Assembly: GCF_017569925.1 (NCBI RefSeq)
Contig: NZ_CP050854.1
Span: 3,100,001 to 3,164,000, forward strand
Origin: Brenneria izadpanahii
GTDB taxonomy: Bacteria; Pseudomonadota; Gammaproteobacteria; Enterobacterales; Enterobacteriaceae
Direction: 5' to 3'
DNA length: 64,000 nucleotides
A model generated the notes under the pieces. It did no database searches. It had not been told where the DNA came from and saw only the letters and a list, made by a program, of their open reading frames with translations. Within the stretch, counting starts at the first letter, position 1; each line of letters opens with the position of its first letter. Positions 27,165 through 36,113 of the stretch are shown piece by piece. Position numbers and translations under genes: made by a program.

Positions 27165-27220
27165 AGACCTTCGTTGAAAGCACAATCGGGGATATTACTC
27201 CCCGGTCCTACATCGCGCAA

Positions 27221-27829
27221 TCAAGGTAAGGCCATCATGCCCGCCAAAATCATTAAACCACAGCCGACGATACGGTTAATCCAGGCATAGCCGCGGCGGA
27301 TCTTGTCCTGCAGTAATGGCGCAGTGAGGAATAGCGCCACCAGGCTGAACCAGACAAAATGCGCCAACGACATAAACACGCCATAGCCCAGTTGAAATAA
27401 CCATGGCGTTTGCGGATTGACCACCTGCAGGAACGTGCTCAATACAAACAGCGTGGTTTTCGGATTTAACGCATTAGTAAAAAAGCCCTGACGAAAATAA
27501 CGCCAGCCGCTTATTTCATTATTCATTTTCCCCGCGGCGCTCATTATCGGTTTCGTATTGGTAAAGGTCTTATAACCCAGATAAAGCAAATAAATGGCGC
27601 CGATATATTTAATCACCGCATAAAGCTGCGGCGTCTGGCTCATGATCGCGGCAACGCCTAATAAGGTGTACGCCACGTGCAGCAGTACCCCCAGCGCAAT
27701 GCCGCCTGCCGTCAGTATCCCCGACCTTCTCCGGCCGGTTAAACTGTTGCGCGTCACCATAGCGAAATCGGCCCCCGGACTGATTACCGCCAGACAAGTG
27801 ATGATCGCTACCGCTAAAAACTCTGCCAT
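27221..27829 (-). CDS. LysE/RhtB-family amino-acid exporter
   Basis: 202 residues of normal family length with six hydrophobic helices. The hallmark AVISPGADFAMVTRNSLTGR is at the N-terminus, GAIYLLYLGYKTF is in helix 3 and NALNPKTTLFVLSTFLQV in helix 4. It exports an amino acid or derivative across the inner membrane. The divergent LysR gene starts 112 bp away and is the likely regulator. Confidence 0.9.
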   Translation of the reverse strand: MAEFLAVAIITCLAVISPGADFAMVTRNSLTGRRRSGILTAGGIALGVLLHVAYTLLGVAAIMSQTPQLYAVIKYIGAIYLLYLGYKTFTNTKPIMSAAGKMNNEISGWRYFRQGFFTNALNPKTTLFVLSTFLQVVNPQTPWLFQLGYGVFMSLAHFVWFSLVALFLTAPLLQDKIRRGYAWINRIVGCGLMILAGMMALP

Positions 27830-27941
27830 ATTCCCTTTATCTCCAATTAGTTATTGATAACACCGAGATAAAGTAATAAGTGGAAATGGCATGAAGGAAA
27901 ATCGATAATAACTCACACTCAATTGTGACGGACGCTCACCA

Positions 27942-28829
27942 ATGACGAAAAAACTGCCGCCGCTCAATCTATTACATACCTTTGACGTTGTCGGAAAACG
28001 CCAGAGTATGACTGACGCCGCGCGGGATTTATACATTACCCATGGCGCCGTCAGTAAACAGATTAAAGCGCTGGAAGCGCATCTTGGTTTCCCATTGATT
28101 GAACGTCATGGCAGAGGCATCCGCTTAACGATAAAAGGCCGCGAGCTGCACCGCGTATGCAGCGCCGCCGTGGCGCTGGTCACGGAGACCATCGTTAAAC
28201 TTTCATCGGAGATCCACGCGCCGTTGACCATTTCCTGCGAACCGACGCTCTGCATGCGTTTTCTGATTCCTCGCTTGCCGGCGTTTAAGCAAGCGTATCC
28301 AGACATTGACGTTCATCTGCTGGCCGCCGGCGGCGCTATCGATTTACAGCAAAGCCGCATCGATCTCGCCCTGCGGCGGGATGATTTCGTGTTTGATAAA
28401 AACTACTTCTCACAGCGAATAATTTCCGAATATACCGCTCCGGTGTGCTCAATACGGCAGGAGCATCGCGAACGATTAAACGCCCATCTTCACACTTCAT
28501 CCCGTCCCGACGCCTGGAATATCTGGCGGAACCAGATACCGTTGCCGTCCGCCGGGCAGAGGGCGCAAAACCAGTATTTTGAGCATTTCTATCTGACGCT
28601 GCAGGCCGCCGAAAGCGGGCTCGGCATCGCTATCGCTTCATTATTTATGGTTGATAAGGAATTAACGGATGGCCGTCTGGAGAAACTCGCCCCCTTCCAG
28701 CCGGATGGCAGCCAATACATTCTTCTATCGGCCCGCCCCATCGAAAGCGACGACCGCTATCAGGCATTCTGTAACTGGCTAACGGCAGAAATGGCGGCGG
28801 TGGAGCGCCGCTTCGGGCTCGGCCAGTGA
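27942..28829 (+). CDS. LysR-family regulator, GcvA-like
   Basis: 295 residues with the LysR helix-turn-helix at about 5-65 (PPLNLLHTFDVVGKRQSMTDA, HGAVSKQIKALE) and an effector-binding domain to the end. The PPLNLLHTF start is shared with GcvA and AmpR. It is divergent from the LysE exporter and is the likely regulator of it. The ribosome site is weak. Confidence 0.88.
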   Translation: MTKKLPPLNLLHTFDVVGKRQSMTDAARDLYITHGAVSKQIKALEAHLGFPLIERHGRGIRLTIKGRELHRVCSAAVALVTETIVKLSSEIHAPLTISCEPTLCMRFLIPRLPAFKQAYPDIDVHLLAAGGAIDLQQSRIDLALRRDDFVFDKNYFSQRIISEYTAPVCSIRQEHRERLNAHLHTSSRPDAWNIWRNQIPLPSAGQRAQNQYFEHFYLTLQAAESGLGIAIASLFMVDKELTDGRLEKLAPFQPDGSQYILLSARPIESDDRYQAFCNWLTAEMAAVERRFGLGQ

Positions 28830-28967
28830 CAATGGCGACCTTTTTGTCCGCACTGAAGCATGACCGAATGAGTCGAGAAAACCGGTGAGTAACTTTAGCC
28901 GCATTTTGCCGCGGGCTAACAGCCATCGCCAGGCAATAACATCACCCGGCAATGACTTTCTGCAACG

Positions 28968-28999
28968 GCCAGTCTGTAAACGTGGGATTACAGACTGGC
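28968..28999. terminator. Perfect 12-bp-stem hairpin downstream of the FMN-binding protein gene
   Basis: GCCAGTCTGTAA (28968-28979) and TTACAGACTGGC (28988-28999) flank an eight-base loop. It lies 21 bp after the end of the leftward FMN-binding protein gene and may end it or protect its mRNA; there is no clear T run. The CAGTCTG/CAGACTG arms recur in a hairpin at 58439-58473. Confidence 0.5.
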
Positions 29000-29020
29000 G
29001 ATTCGAAACAAGCTAACCAA

Positions 29021-29356
29021 TTATTTTGCCTGCTCCAGAGCCTGTTTTATGGCGTTAATGACCCCGTTGCTTGACATAGTGGCCCCTGTTACTGCATCCA
29101 CCTGGTCAGGATCCTGGGTTTCGATCAGCTCCGGCACCACGTTATCAATAACCCCCATCATCAACGCTTCGGTGTCTTCATGTTTGACGACTTCGGCGTT
29201 GGTGATTTTGCCACCCTCAACAACCACAGAAACTTCGACTTCCCCTTCTTTACCCTGTGCTTTCCCGGTATAAGTGCCATCTTTATACTCGGCGGCGGCG
29301 GCAAAAGAGAACGAAAGCGCTAAAGTGGCCACTACGGCCGGAATTAATTTTTTCAT
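29021..29356 (-). CDS. Secreted FMN-binding domain protein (covalent flavinylation motif)
   Basis: 111 residues: a signal peptide (cleavage near AAA at about residue 22) and one FMN-binding domain. D87-AVTGATMSS matches the ApbE flavinylation signal, with T93 as the likely flavinylated residue. Such domains carry electrons to FAD reductases in UrdA-like and related systems, usually fused to them; here the domain is separate. It follows the FAD flavoprotein gene on the same strand after 143 bp. No ApbE (flavin transferase) gene is in this window. Confidence 0.88.
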   Translation of the reverse strand: MKKLIPAVVATLALSFSFAAAAEYKDGTYTGKAQGKEGEVEVSVVVEGGKITNAEVVKHEDTEALMMGVIDNVVPELIETQDPDQVDAVTGATMSSNGVINAIKQALEQAK

Positions 29357-29446
29357 AACTTTCCCATAAGTTAATTACACATAAAAAATGCCATCAAAAA
29401 CTCACGACAAGCAGCGATCCTGCCAGTAGAACCAATATAACCACTC

Positions 29447-29476
29447 ATCCATCCTGAACAACGAGCCAGGATGGAT
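29447..29476. other. Inverted repeat between the flavoprotein and FMN-binding genes
   Basis: ATCCATCCTG and CAGGATGGAT with a ten-base loop. In the leftward transcript it lies 24 bp after the flavoprotein stop and is not followed by Ts, so it may be a processing or partial-termination site between the two genes. Confidence 0.45.
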
Positions 29477-29499
29477 TTTGGGATCAAGTCCTCAATTGA

Positions 29500-30909
29500 T
29501 TATTTGCCTTCTTTTATTTCCTTCACTGCTTCATCGGCGCCGATTCGGCCATAAGTGACGATATCGGCCAGCGAATTGCCGCCTAAACGGTTGGCGCCAT
29601 GCACCCCGCCCGCAACTTCACCCGCGGCAAACAGGTTCGGGATCACGTTGCCATTCACATCCAGCACCTGGGCTTTGGTATTGATCGCGATCCCCCCCAT
29701 CGTATGATGGATGCCCGGCGTCACTTCAATAGCGTAATATTTCCCGCTATCCAGAGGGAGCTTCAGGCTATCGCGACCAAACTCGGCGTCTTTATTATCT
29801 TTTACATAGCCACTATAGGCGCTGATGGTCTGAGCCAATTGTTTTCCATCAACATTTATCGCTTTAGCCAATTCCTCGACCGTATTTCCTTCGGCCACCA
29901 GTTTCTGTTTAAAGTAGGTTTCGATCGTATGATTCTGTTTAGCCAGCGCATCGTTAAAAATCACATAAGCGTGTTTTCCCGGCTGTTGCAGAATATTTTG
30001 AGAAACCACGTCGCGAGTCAGCAGTTCATTGGTGAAGCGCTTACCCTGTTCGTTCACCAGAATCGCGCCATCCCCACGCACGCCTTCTGAAATCAGAATC
30101 CCCTGGCCGGGAACCGTGGTCGGATGGATCTGGATATATTCCATATCCACCAGTTTGGCGTTCAGCTTCTGCGCCATTTTGATCCCTTCGCCCTGGGCGC
30201 CTGGCGCATTGGTGGTTTTAAAGTCCACCAGTTTGGGATCGTACTCTTTGATCATATCGAAGTTGGCGCCGAAACCACCGGCGGTGATCATCACCTTCTT
30301 GGCATCAATGGTGAATTCTTTCCCGTTTTTGCCCTTGGCCTTCACGCCGGTTACCGCGCCTTTGTCATCTTGCAGGATTTCCGTCGCAGAGGTATTGGTG
30401 CGAAGATCGATATTCAGCGCTTTAACTTTCTTGAGCAACGCCACCGCAATAAAACTGCCGGCCGGTTCTCCGCCCACTGGACGGTGGATCCGGTCAACGC
30501 TGGCGCCCCCCGCTCTGGTGACGTCCGACAGTTCCGCACCGTTTTCTTTCAGAAAAAGAATCGAATCCTTCGCATGTTCGGCTAATGTTTTTACCAGCTC
30601 GGGATTATTTTTCTGTTTGCCGCCTTTCATCGTGTCCTGATAGAACAGCTCCGGGCTGTCATTAATGCCCTTTGCTTTCTGATATTCCGTGCCGGCGGCA
30701 TTTAATCCGCCTTCCGCCCGAGCGGTATTGCCCCCGGCAAAAGGCATTTTTTCCAGCAATATCACTTTCGCACCCTGGTTGTGCGCTTCAATGGCTGCCG
30801 ACATTCCGCCGCCCCCCGCGCCGATAATGACGAGATCGGTACTTTCACAGTGGACCGCGGAGGAAAAAGCCAATGCCAACGCACTCAATAATAAAATTTG
30901 TTTTTTCAT
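29500..30909 (-). CDS. Periplasmic fumarate-reductase-like FAD flavoprotein, copy 1
   Basis: 469 residues with a signal peptide (cleavage near residue 20) and a complete fumarate-reductase-type FAD domain; the FAD site is IIGAGGGGMSA (about 28-38). The catalytic pattern of Shewanella Fcc3 fits with exact spacing: H262, E275, R278, R299, H401, R441 match H365, E378, R381, R402, H504, R544. That argues for fumarate or a similar enoate as substrate and against urocanate. There is no haem-binding CXXCH, so electrons must come from another carrier, probably the FMN-binding protein encoded downstream. A near-identical copy lies upstream. Confidence 0.9.
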   Translation of the reverse strand: MKKQILLLSALALAFSSAVHCESTDLVIIGAGGGGMSAAIEAHNQGAKVILLEKMPFAGGNTARAEGGLNAAGTEYQKAKGINDSPELFYQDTMKGGKQKNNPELVKTLAEHAKDSILFLKENGAELSDVTRAGGASVDRIHRPVGGEPAGSFIAVALLKKVKALNIDLRTNTSATEILQDDKGAVTGVKAKGKNGKEFTIDAKKVMITAGGFGANFDMIKEYDPKLVDFKTTNAPGAQGEGIKMAQKLNAKLVDMEYIQIHPTTVPGQGILISEGVRGDGAILVNEQGKRFTNELLTRDVVSQNILQQPGKHAYVIFNDALAKQNHTIETYFKQKLVAEGNTVEELAKAINVDGKQLAQTISAYSGYVKDNKDAEFGRDSLKLPLDSGKYYAIEVTPGIHHTMGGIAINTKAQVLDVNGNVIPNLFAAGEVAGGVHGANRLGGNSLADIVTYGRIGADEAVKEIKEGK

Positions 30910-31317
30910 GATGAATGGACCTATGTATTGTTATATCCAATAAAAACTCAATTTATTGAAATGATTTCCACCATCCTTTCTTACCGTAAAAAAAACGGCT
31001 AAAGCTCCTTTTAGATTCAGTAACGGCGGCCTCCTATTTCTATTGAAAAATCTATTTCTATTGATAAAAGCGCTTCTCTTTTAATAAAGCGCCGCTTGCA
31101 ATATCTGACGTGAATTTAGCCGGCACCGCGTTAATCCCCCCAGAACGCCCTTCATCCTGGAAACACGTAAAAAGCAGCGCCGGCCATGACGAGCAGCCGG
31201 GCGGCCATTAAACCGCCCGATTATTTACCTTCGAGGCGGCCACGACGCGAGGCATGGCAAGCGTTGACCTCAGCGCCGCGACCTCCCCGGCGCAGGCTTA
31301 TGCGCGCGGTATTACTC
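30910..31317. promoter_or_regulatory. Upstream region of flavoprotein copy 1
   Basis: A 408-bp gap without a gene. The first 80 bp resemble the same interval before copy 2 (for example TCCAATAA, ATTTATTG and TTCTTACCG), so the upstream region was duplicated too. A tandem CTATTTCTATTGA repeat lies at about 31035-31066. The hairpin CGGGCGG (31198-31204) / CCGCCCG (31213-31219), followed by ATTATTT, may be a terminator. Confidence 0.45.
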
Positions 31318-32727
31318 TCATTTGCCCGCTTTTATCTCTTTAACGGCTTCATCCGCGCCGATACGGCCATAGGTAACGATATCCGCCAACGAGTTGCCGC
31401 CCAAACGGTTAGCCCCATGCACCCCGCCGGCCGCTTCCCCGGCGGCAAACAGGTTCGGAATCACTTTGCCGTTCACGTCCAAGACCTGGGCTTTGTTGTT
31501 GATGGCGATACCGCCCATGGTGTGGTGAATTCCGGGAGTGATTTCGATGGCATAATACTTGCCGTTATCCAGAGCCAGCTTCATGCTTTCACGGCCGAAT
31601 TCATCATCTTTGTTGGCTTTAACATAGCCGCTGTAGGCGCTGATGGTCTGCTCCAGTTGTTTGGCATCAACGTTAATGGCTTTGGCCAATTCCTCGACCG
31701 TATTCCCTTCGGCAACCAGTTTCTGCTTAAAGTAGGATTGCGTCGCCTGATTCTGCTTGACCAGATCATCATTAAAGATCAGGTAGGCATGGGCGCCGGG
31801 TTGTTTCAGGATGCTTTGCGAAACCACGTCGCGAGTCAGCAGTTCGTTTACAAAACGCTTGCCGCCTTCATTAACCATAATCGCGCCGTCGCCGCGTACC
31901 GCTTCCGTAATCAAGATGCCTTTACCGGGAACGGTCGAAGGGTGAATCTGGATATATTCCATATCCACCAGTTTGGCGTTCAGCTTGGTCGCCATCTTGA
32001 TGCCGTCGCCCTGGGAGCCCGGCGCATTCGTGGTCTTAAAGCCGACCAGCTTGGGATCGTATTGTTTGATCATGTCGAAGTTGGCCCCAAACCCGCCTGA
32101 GGTGATCATCACTTTCTTGGCATCAATGGTGAATTCCTTCCCGTCTTTGCCTTTAGCTTTCACGCCCGTGACTTCGCCCTTGTCATTTTGAACGATATCG
32201 GTAGCGGAAGTGTTGGTACGCAGATCGATATCCAGCGCCTTCACTTTTTTAATCAGCGCGGTCGCAATAAAGCTGCCTGCCGGCTCCCCTCCGGCGGGAC
32301 GGTGAGTACGGTCAACGCGAGAACCGCCGGTACGCGTCAAATCCGCCAGATCGGCGCCATTCTCTTTCAGAAAGATAACGGAGTCTTTCGCATGTTCCGT
32401 CAGCGTTTTCACTACTTCAGGGTTATTAATATTTCTTCCCCCTTTCATGGTGTCTTCATAAAACATTTCCGGGCTATCATTAATGCCCCGGGATTTTTGC
32501 AGTTCCGTACCGGCCGCATTTAACCCGGCTTCCGCCCGTGCGGTATTCCCGCCGGCAAAGGGCATTTTTTCCAGCAATATCACTTTCGCGCCCTGATTAT
32601 GCGCTTCAATGGCTGCCGACATGCCGGCTCCCCCCGCGCCGATAATGACCAAATCGGTAGTTTCGCTATGCACTACCGAGGAAAAAGCTAATGCCAGCGC
32701 GCTCAATAGCAGGACTTTTTTCTTCAT
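31318..32727 (-). CDS. Periplasmic fumarate-reductase-like FAD flavoprotein, copy 2
   Basis: 469 residues, same length as copy 1 and aligning without a gap over nearly all of it; by eye more than 80 percent identical. Signal peptide and FAD motif (IIGAGGAGMSA) are retained, and the catalytic set H262, E275, R278, R299, H401, R441 is unchanged. Differences include T141-HRPAGG versus IHRPVGG and ITEAVRGDG versus ISEGVRGDG near the active site. It is a recent tandem duplicate with its own upstream region. It may differ in substrate or regulation. Confidence 0.9.
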   Translation of the reverse strand: MKKKVLLLSALALAFSSVVHSETTDLVIIGAGGAGMSAAIEAHNQGAKVILLEKMPFAGGNTARAEAGLNAAGTELQKSRGINDSPEMFYEDTMKGGRNINNPEVVKTLTEHAKDSVIFLKENGADLADLTRTGGSRVDRTHRPAGGEPAGSFIATALIKKVKALDIDLRTNTSATDIVQNDKGEVTGVKAKGKDGKEFTIDAKKVMITSGGFGANFDMIKQYDPKLVGFKTTNAPGSQGDGIKMATKLNAKLVDMEYIQIHPSTVPGKGILITEAVRGDGAIMVNEGGKRFVNELLTRDVVSQSILKQPGAHAYLIFNDDLVKQNQATQSYFKQKLVAEGNTVEELAKAINVDAKQLEQTISAYSGYVKANKDDEFGRESMKLALDNGKYYAIEITPGIHHTMGGIAINNKAQVLDVNGKVIPNLFAAGEAAGGVHGANRLGGNSLADIVTYGRIGADEAVKEIKAGK

Positions 32728-33303
32728 GATATGAACCTATATTTTGTTATTTCCAATAAGGAAATCCATTTATTGGAACAAGACTGAACATCTTCTTACC
32801 GCAGAAAATACCGCAGAGGTTGCTTGATGCTATGTGGAAACAGATTTTTCGCTGATAAAAAGCATTCTTATCCCTATGGAATCCCAAACGACAACATCTA
32901 TTAAAACTGTCCAACCTTTATATGGCACTGTTTGATACATACAGAAAATTAATCATTTCGCCATCATCGACAAACAGTACTGATTTAAATCCTACTCTAA
33001 TTTTCATTCAAAAATTTTAACTTGATCATATATTTAGAAATTTTTTGAAATATGCATTTAAAGGAATTTATCAGCGGGATAAGAGACGGAAAGGAAATTT
33101 TTCGGCGAGAGATTCCCTTGCCCATAATGCAAGGATAAATGAGTGATGATTGGCAATGAAATAATTTCAGGCAGGCTTAATTTTAACAAGGGAATAACAT
33201 AAAAAAGACAGAATAGACATATTTATGCCTCATAGTTTTCAAGTACAGGAACGAGGAAATCAACATACCTGTACTTGAAAGATAAAAGGCAATCCTGTGA
33301 TGA
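32728..33303. promoter_or_regulatory. AT-rich upstream region of flavoprotein copy 2
   Basis: A 576-bp gap holding no supported gene. Only an isolated FNR half-site TTGAT (33022-33026) was seen, not a full TTGAT-N4-ATCAA. A hairpin with TCAAGTACAGG (33239-33249) and CCTGTACTTGA (33268-33278) arms lies 25 bp after the cyaB stop and could stabilise or end that leftward transcript. Confidence 0.4.
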
Positions 33304-33843
33304 TTAAAAACCCAGTAATTGTCGATATGAATGAGTTTCAATATTATCCATTGAAAGCCCAAAGCGAATCGCACATTCAACGCATTGTTCTCTCAGTGGA
33401 ATTAATTGCGTTTCATCATCCGTCATTACGGATATTTCGACAAAGTGGCCGAGGGATTCAATATAATCCAGCGTAATATGGAAAATATCCAGAAAATAAA
33501 CGCTGCGCGTTTTTCCTACCTCATAAATCGCTTTATATCCCAACGTTTGCAACATGCTGTCCGTCTTTTCGAACGATTCGACATTAACCGCCTCGCAGCG
33601 CTCCGCTCCTGGCCCTTTGACGATCCAAAGTTTGATCCCTGATGGCTCCATACGCCGCAATATCATGCTAATATCTTGTTTATACAAACCATTATGAACA
33701 TCATCGTAATAAATATCGTACTCTTTATTCTCAAAAATAAAGGCTTCAGGGTGATGACTAAAGAGCGTATCGCGGAACGCCGCGATATCCCGAATACGAA
33801 ACTTTAATTCAACCTCATATTTCCCTATGAAATGTTCAATCAT
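33304..33843 (-). CDS. cyaB: Class IV adenylate cyclase (CYTH domain)
   Basis: 179 residues, the exact size of the Yersinia pestis class IV cyclase (AC-IV), with which it shares the N-terminal EHF-GKYEVELKF, SGI-LWIVKGPGAERCEA and the C-terminal SYRQLLGF. The CYTH metal-site ExExK is E10-V-E12-L-K14. The CYTH barrel fold also covers triphosphatases, but this match is to the cyclases. It would make cAMP in the cytoplasm next to the usual class I enzyme. The ATG at 33843 has GGAG seven bases upstream; an 11-codon upstream extension is open. No partner gene adjoins. Confidence 0.92.
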   Translation of the reverse strand: MIEHFIGKYEVELKFRIRDIAAFRDTLFSHHPEAFIFENKEYDIYYDDVHNGLYKQDISMILRRMEPSGIKLWIVKGPGAERCEAVNVESFEKTDSMLQTLGYKAIYEVGKTRSVYFLDIFHITLDYIESLGHFVEISVMTDDETQLIPLREQCVECAIRFGLSMDNIETHSYRQLLGF

Positions 33844-34626
33844 GTTCTTTCTCCTTACAGGATTGCCTGTAAGCACTATGAGACGCCCGGTTCAACATAT
33901 CAACTCTCTTTGTCCGAAAGATGTCAGCACATGAAGCCGGACGCTCGCCAGATGCGTTTTAGCCGCTTGAATACAGAATATAGCGGCAATATCAAGGCGA
34001 ATACGTTCAAGATCGCCGCATACCGATGCGCAACGGCATGCTGACGGAGCATATCGTTTTATCACGCCGGGCCCATCGTCCAGGCGACATCGCCGGGCGC
34101 GGTTCATGATGCGGCGCGCCGGCCGTAATAGTAACCGATGCGCCTAAAACCGACAATTACGCCATCCTGTTACGGCTATACGCCACGCGAATGCTCAGAC
34201 GCGGCGTTTCCATAAATAAATGCAAAGCGTATTGGCTTATTTATCCGCCGCATGATGTTAGCAACATCGCCGGTAAATTAGTGAATTCATACCCAAGCTC
34301 AGACACAGTGAAAAAATAGATTTCAATTATCAATAATCTCTCGCCGATTAATTTCGCATATGAGAAACCTTTCAATACCGGGAAATAATCTGTTTGGCCT
34401 ATCCATAGTGATTTTTATATTGAAACCAATTTTCGATCATCGGATCTCAGGCTATTAAAAGCATTCCCTCGCGGATAGCGCCGGATTGCCGCCATGCTTA
34501 CGGCCCAGGGAGGAATTAAATGATGATATGGTTAAGGTTGCAAGGACAGTAAATTTCTTCTCATTCTCCTGCGCATCCGGCCAGTATGCGCACCGCTTCG
34601 GGACGCCGCCTTCCTTGCGGCTTGGA
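33844..34626. other. 783-bp region without a supported gene
   Basis: Between cyaB and the unknown gene of the mmu operon. Base composition looks coding-like in parts: for example the plus strand from about 34108 to 34318 is open for some 70 codons (NYAILLRLYATRMLRRG is its middle) but it has no start or match I know. This could be a decayed gene. The remaining part is AT-rich with a small hairpin (GCCGC and GCGGC arms) at about 34608-34624 after the leftward gene. Confidence 0.35.
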
Positions 34627-35166
34627 TTATTTAGAATATATGCGCACATCATCAAAACCATGATGATGCATAAACTCACGCAGAATAAGCAATCTGGCGG
34701 AGAATGCCGCCTCCAGCGGAATACCTTCCCAAGATGCGGGGCTGCCCAACATTACCCGCTCCAGGCGCTTGAACGTTTGCTCCATATTATCCAGCGGCAA
34801 TAGCCAGCCATCGCTATCTTCTTTCCCGCCGGAAAGCCGTGCGATAACCGCCAGTTCCGGATCGAAAGAAAACAGCGATGAGCCGACGGGAAGATCGTGG
34901 CGAATCGCCATCACTTCGTCTTCAACGGTCATGATCGCCAGTTCCATTTCATCTGGCGTGGGAGGAAGGTGTTTAAAAAAGGCTTCCGCCGTCTTTTTAA
35001 AACCCAACTTCAGGTGAAGGATAGATTCCTGCTCCGCCCCGGTTCCACAAGCGACCGTTGTTTGCCGTTCTCCAATGGACAACAGCGTTAGCGGCGCGCG
35101 CTGCCCGATACGCCGTCCGATTTGTTCATACTGCCGGCGAATATTGGCGTCATTCTCTAGCGTCAC
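34627..35166 (-). CDS. Unknown protein, third gene of the mmu operon
   Basis: 179 residues, no signal peptide or membrane segment, no motif I recognise. Visible features are a basic N-terminus (ENDANIRRQYEQIGRRIG), a short ACGTGAEQES stretch and an acidic middle with an EDEVMAIRHDLPVG segment. Its GTG start overlaps the mmuM stop by four bases, so it is translated from the mmuPM transcript. I suggest only that it takes part in methyl or sulfur amino-acid metabolism by context. Codon use looks like its neighbours. Confidence 0.75.
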   Translation of the reverse strand: MTLENDANIRRQYEQIGRRIGQRAPLTLLSIGERQTTVACGTGAEQESILHLKLGFKKTAEAFFKHLPPTPDEMELAIMTVEDEVMAIRHDLPVGSSLFSFDPELAVIARLSGGKEDSDGWLLPLDNMEQTFKRLERVMLGSPASWEGIPLEAAFSARLLILREFMHHHGFDDVRIYSK

Positions 35167-36113
35167 GCCTCTTCACCCCCCTGACAGAATCGGGCGATAC
35201 CGGCGATATCCGCCGGCGTCGTTCGGCAGCAACCGCCGATCAATTTTGCGCCGGCGGCCCGCCACTCCGGCAAATGGGCCGCCAGGGAGCAGCCGCCCTC
35301 ACTATGATTGCCCCAGGTTTTGGTAACCGCATCATACTGTTCACCGGAGTTCGGATACACCACCAACGGCAGCGATGTCTCGGCGGAAAGCTGTTTTAAT
35401 GCGGCGGTGACGTTCTCCAGCGCAATACAATTGATGCCGACGGCGACAACCTGCGCACTGAGATTCAGTAACGGCAGCACATCTTTCAACGGAGTGCCGT
35501 CGCTCAGATGCGCGCTATCCCGCAGCGTAAAGGAGAACCACGCCAACGCCTGGGGAAACTCCGCCAGCAATTCGATCAGCGCCTTGATTTCAGCGAACGA
35601 CGGCATGGTTTCACAGGCCAGAAGATCCACCCCGGCCTCAAGCAGCGCCGCGATTCGCGGACGGTGAAAATCCATCATATCGGAGTGCGGCAGCGCGTAA
35701 TCGCCGCGATATTCCGAGCCGTCCGCCAGATAAGCGCCGTATGGTCCTACCGATCCGGCAACCAGCAGCGTTCCGGCCTGAGGATGGGTTCGGCGATACT
35801 CATCGCGCGCCTGAACCGCAAGCCGCACGCTTTTTTCGATCAGCGCCAGCGACTGGCGTTCGGTCAGTCCGCGGGCTTTAAACCCCTGCGGAGTCGCCTG
35901 ATAGCTGGCGGTAATGGCGCACTGCGCTCCCGCATTAAAATAGTCGAGATGAACCTGATAAATCAGCGAGGGATTTTCAATCAGCGCCTTTGCCGACCAG
36001 AGAGGATCGGTCAGATCACACCCGCGCGCTTCCAGTTCCGTGGCCAATGCCCCATCCAGCACAATCGTTGACCCGCTCGCCAACATCTCAGCCACGGGAT
36101 TATTACGCAACAT
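35163..36113 (-). CDS. mmuM: Homocysteine S-methyltransferase MmuM
   Basis: 316 residues (310 in E. coli) forming the zinc-dependent homocysteine S-methyltransferase barrel. Zinc ligands are the cysteine in [10 protein letters not shown] (about 225-235) and the CC pair in GGCCRTTP (about 295-302). It transfers the methyl group of S-methylmethionine to homocysteine, giving two methionines. The ATG at 36113 has GGGAG six bases upstream; it overlaps the mmuP stop by 11 bases. Confidence 0.95.
   Translation of the reverse strand: MLRNNPVAEMLASGSTIVLDGALATELEARGCDLTDPLWSAKALIENPSLIYQVHLDYFNAGAQCAITASYQATPQGFKARGLTERQSLALIEKSVRLAVQARDEYRRTHPQAGTLLVAGSVGPYGAYLADGSEYRGDYALPHSDMMDFHRPRIAALLEAGVDLLACETMPSFAEIKALIELLAEFPQALAWFSFTLRDSAHLSDGTPLKDVLPLLNLSAQVVAVGINCIALENVTAALKQLSAETSLPLVVYPNSGEQYDAVTKTWGNHSEGGCSLAAHLPEWRAAGAKLIGGCCRTTPADIAGIARFCQGGEEA

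Noticed and set aside
31186..32100. 304-codon plus-strand frame antisense to flavoprotein copy 2
   Set aside because: Shadow of a protein with clear family residues; a similar but shorter antisense frame lies over copy 1, as expected for paralogs.
33022..33035. FNR site before flavoprotein copy 2
   Set aside because: Only one half-site (TTGAT); the other half is TATTT.
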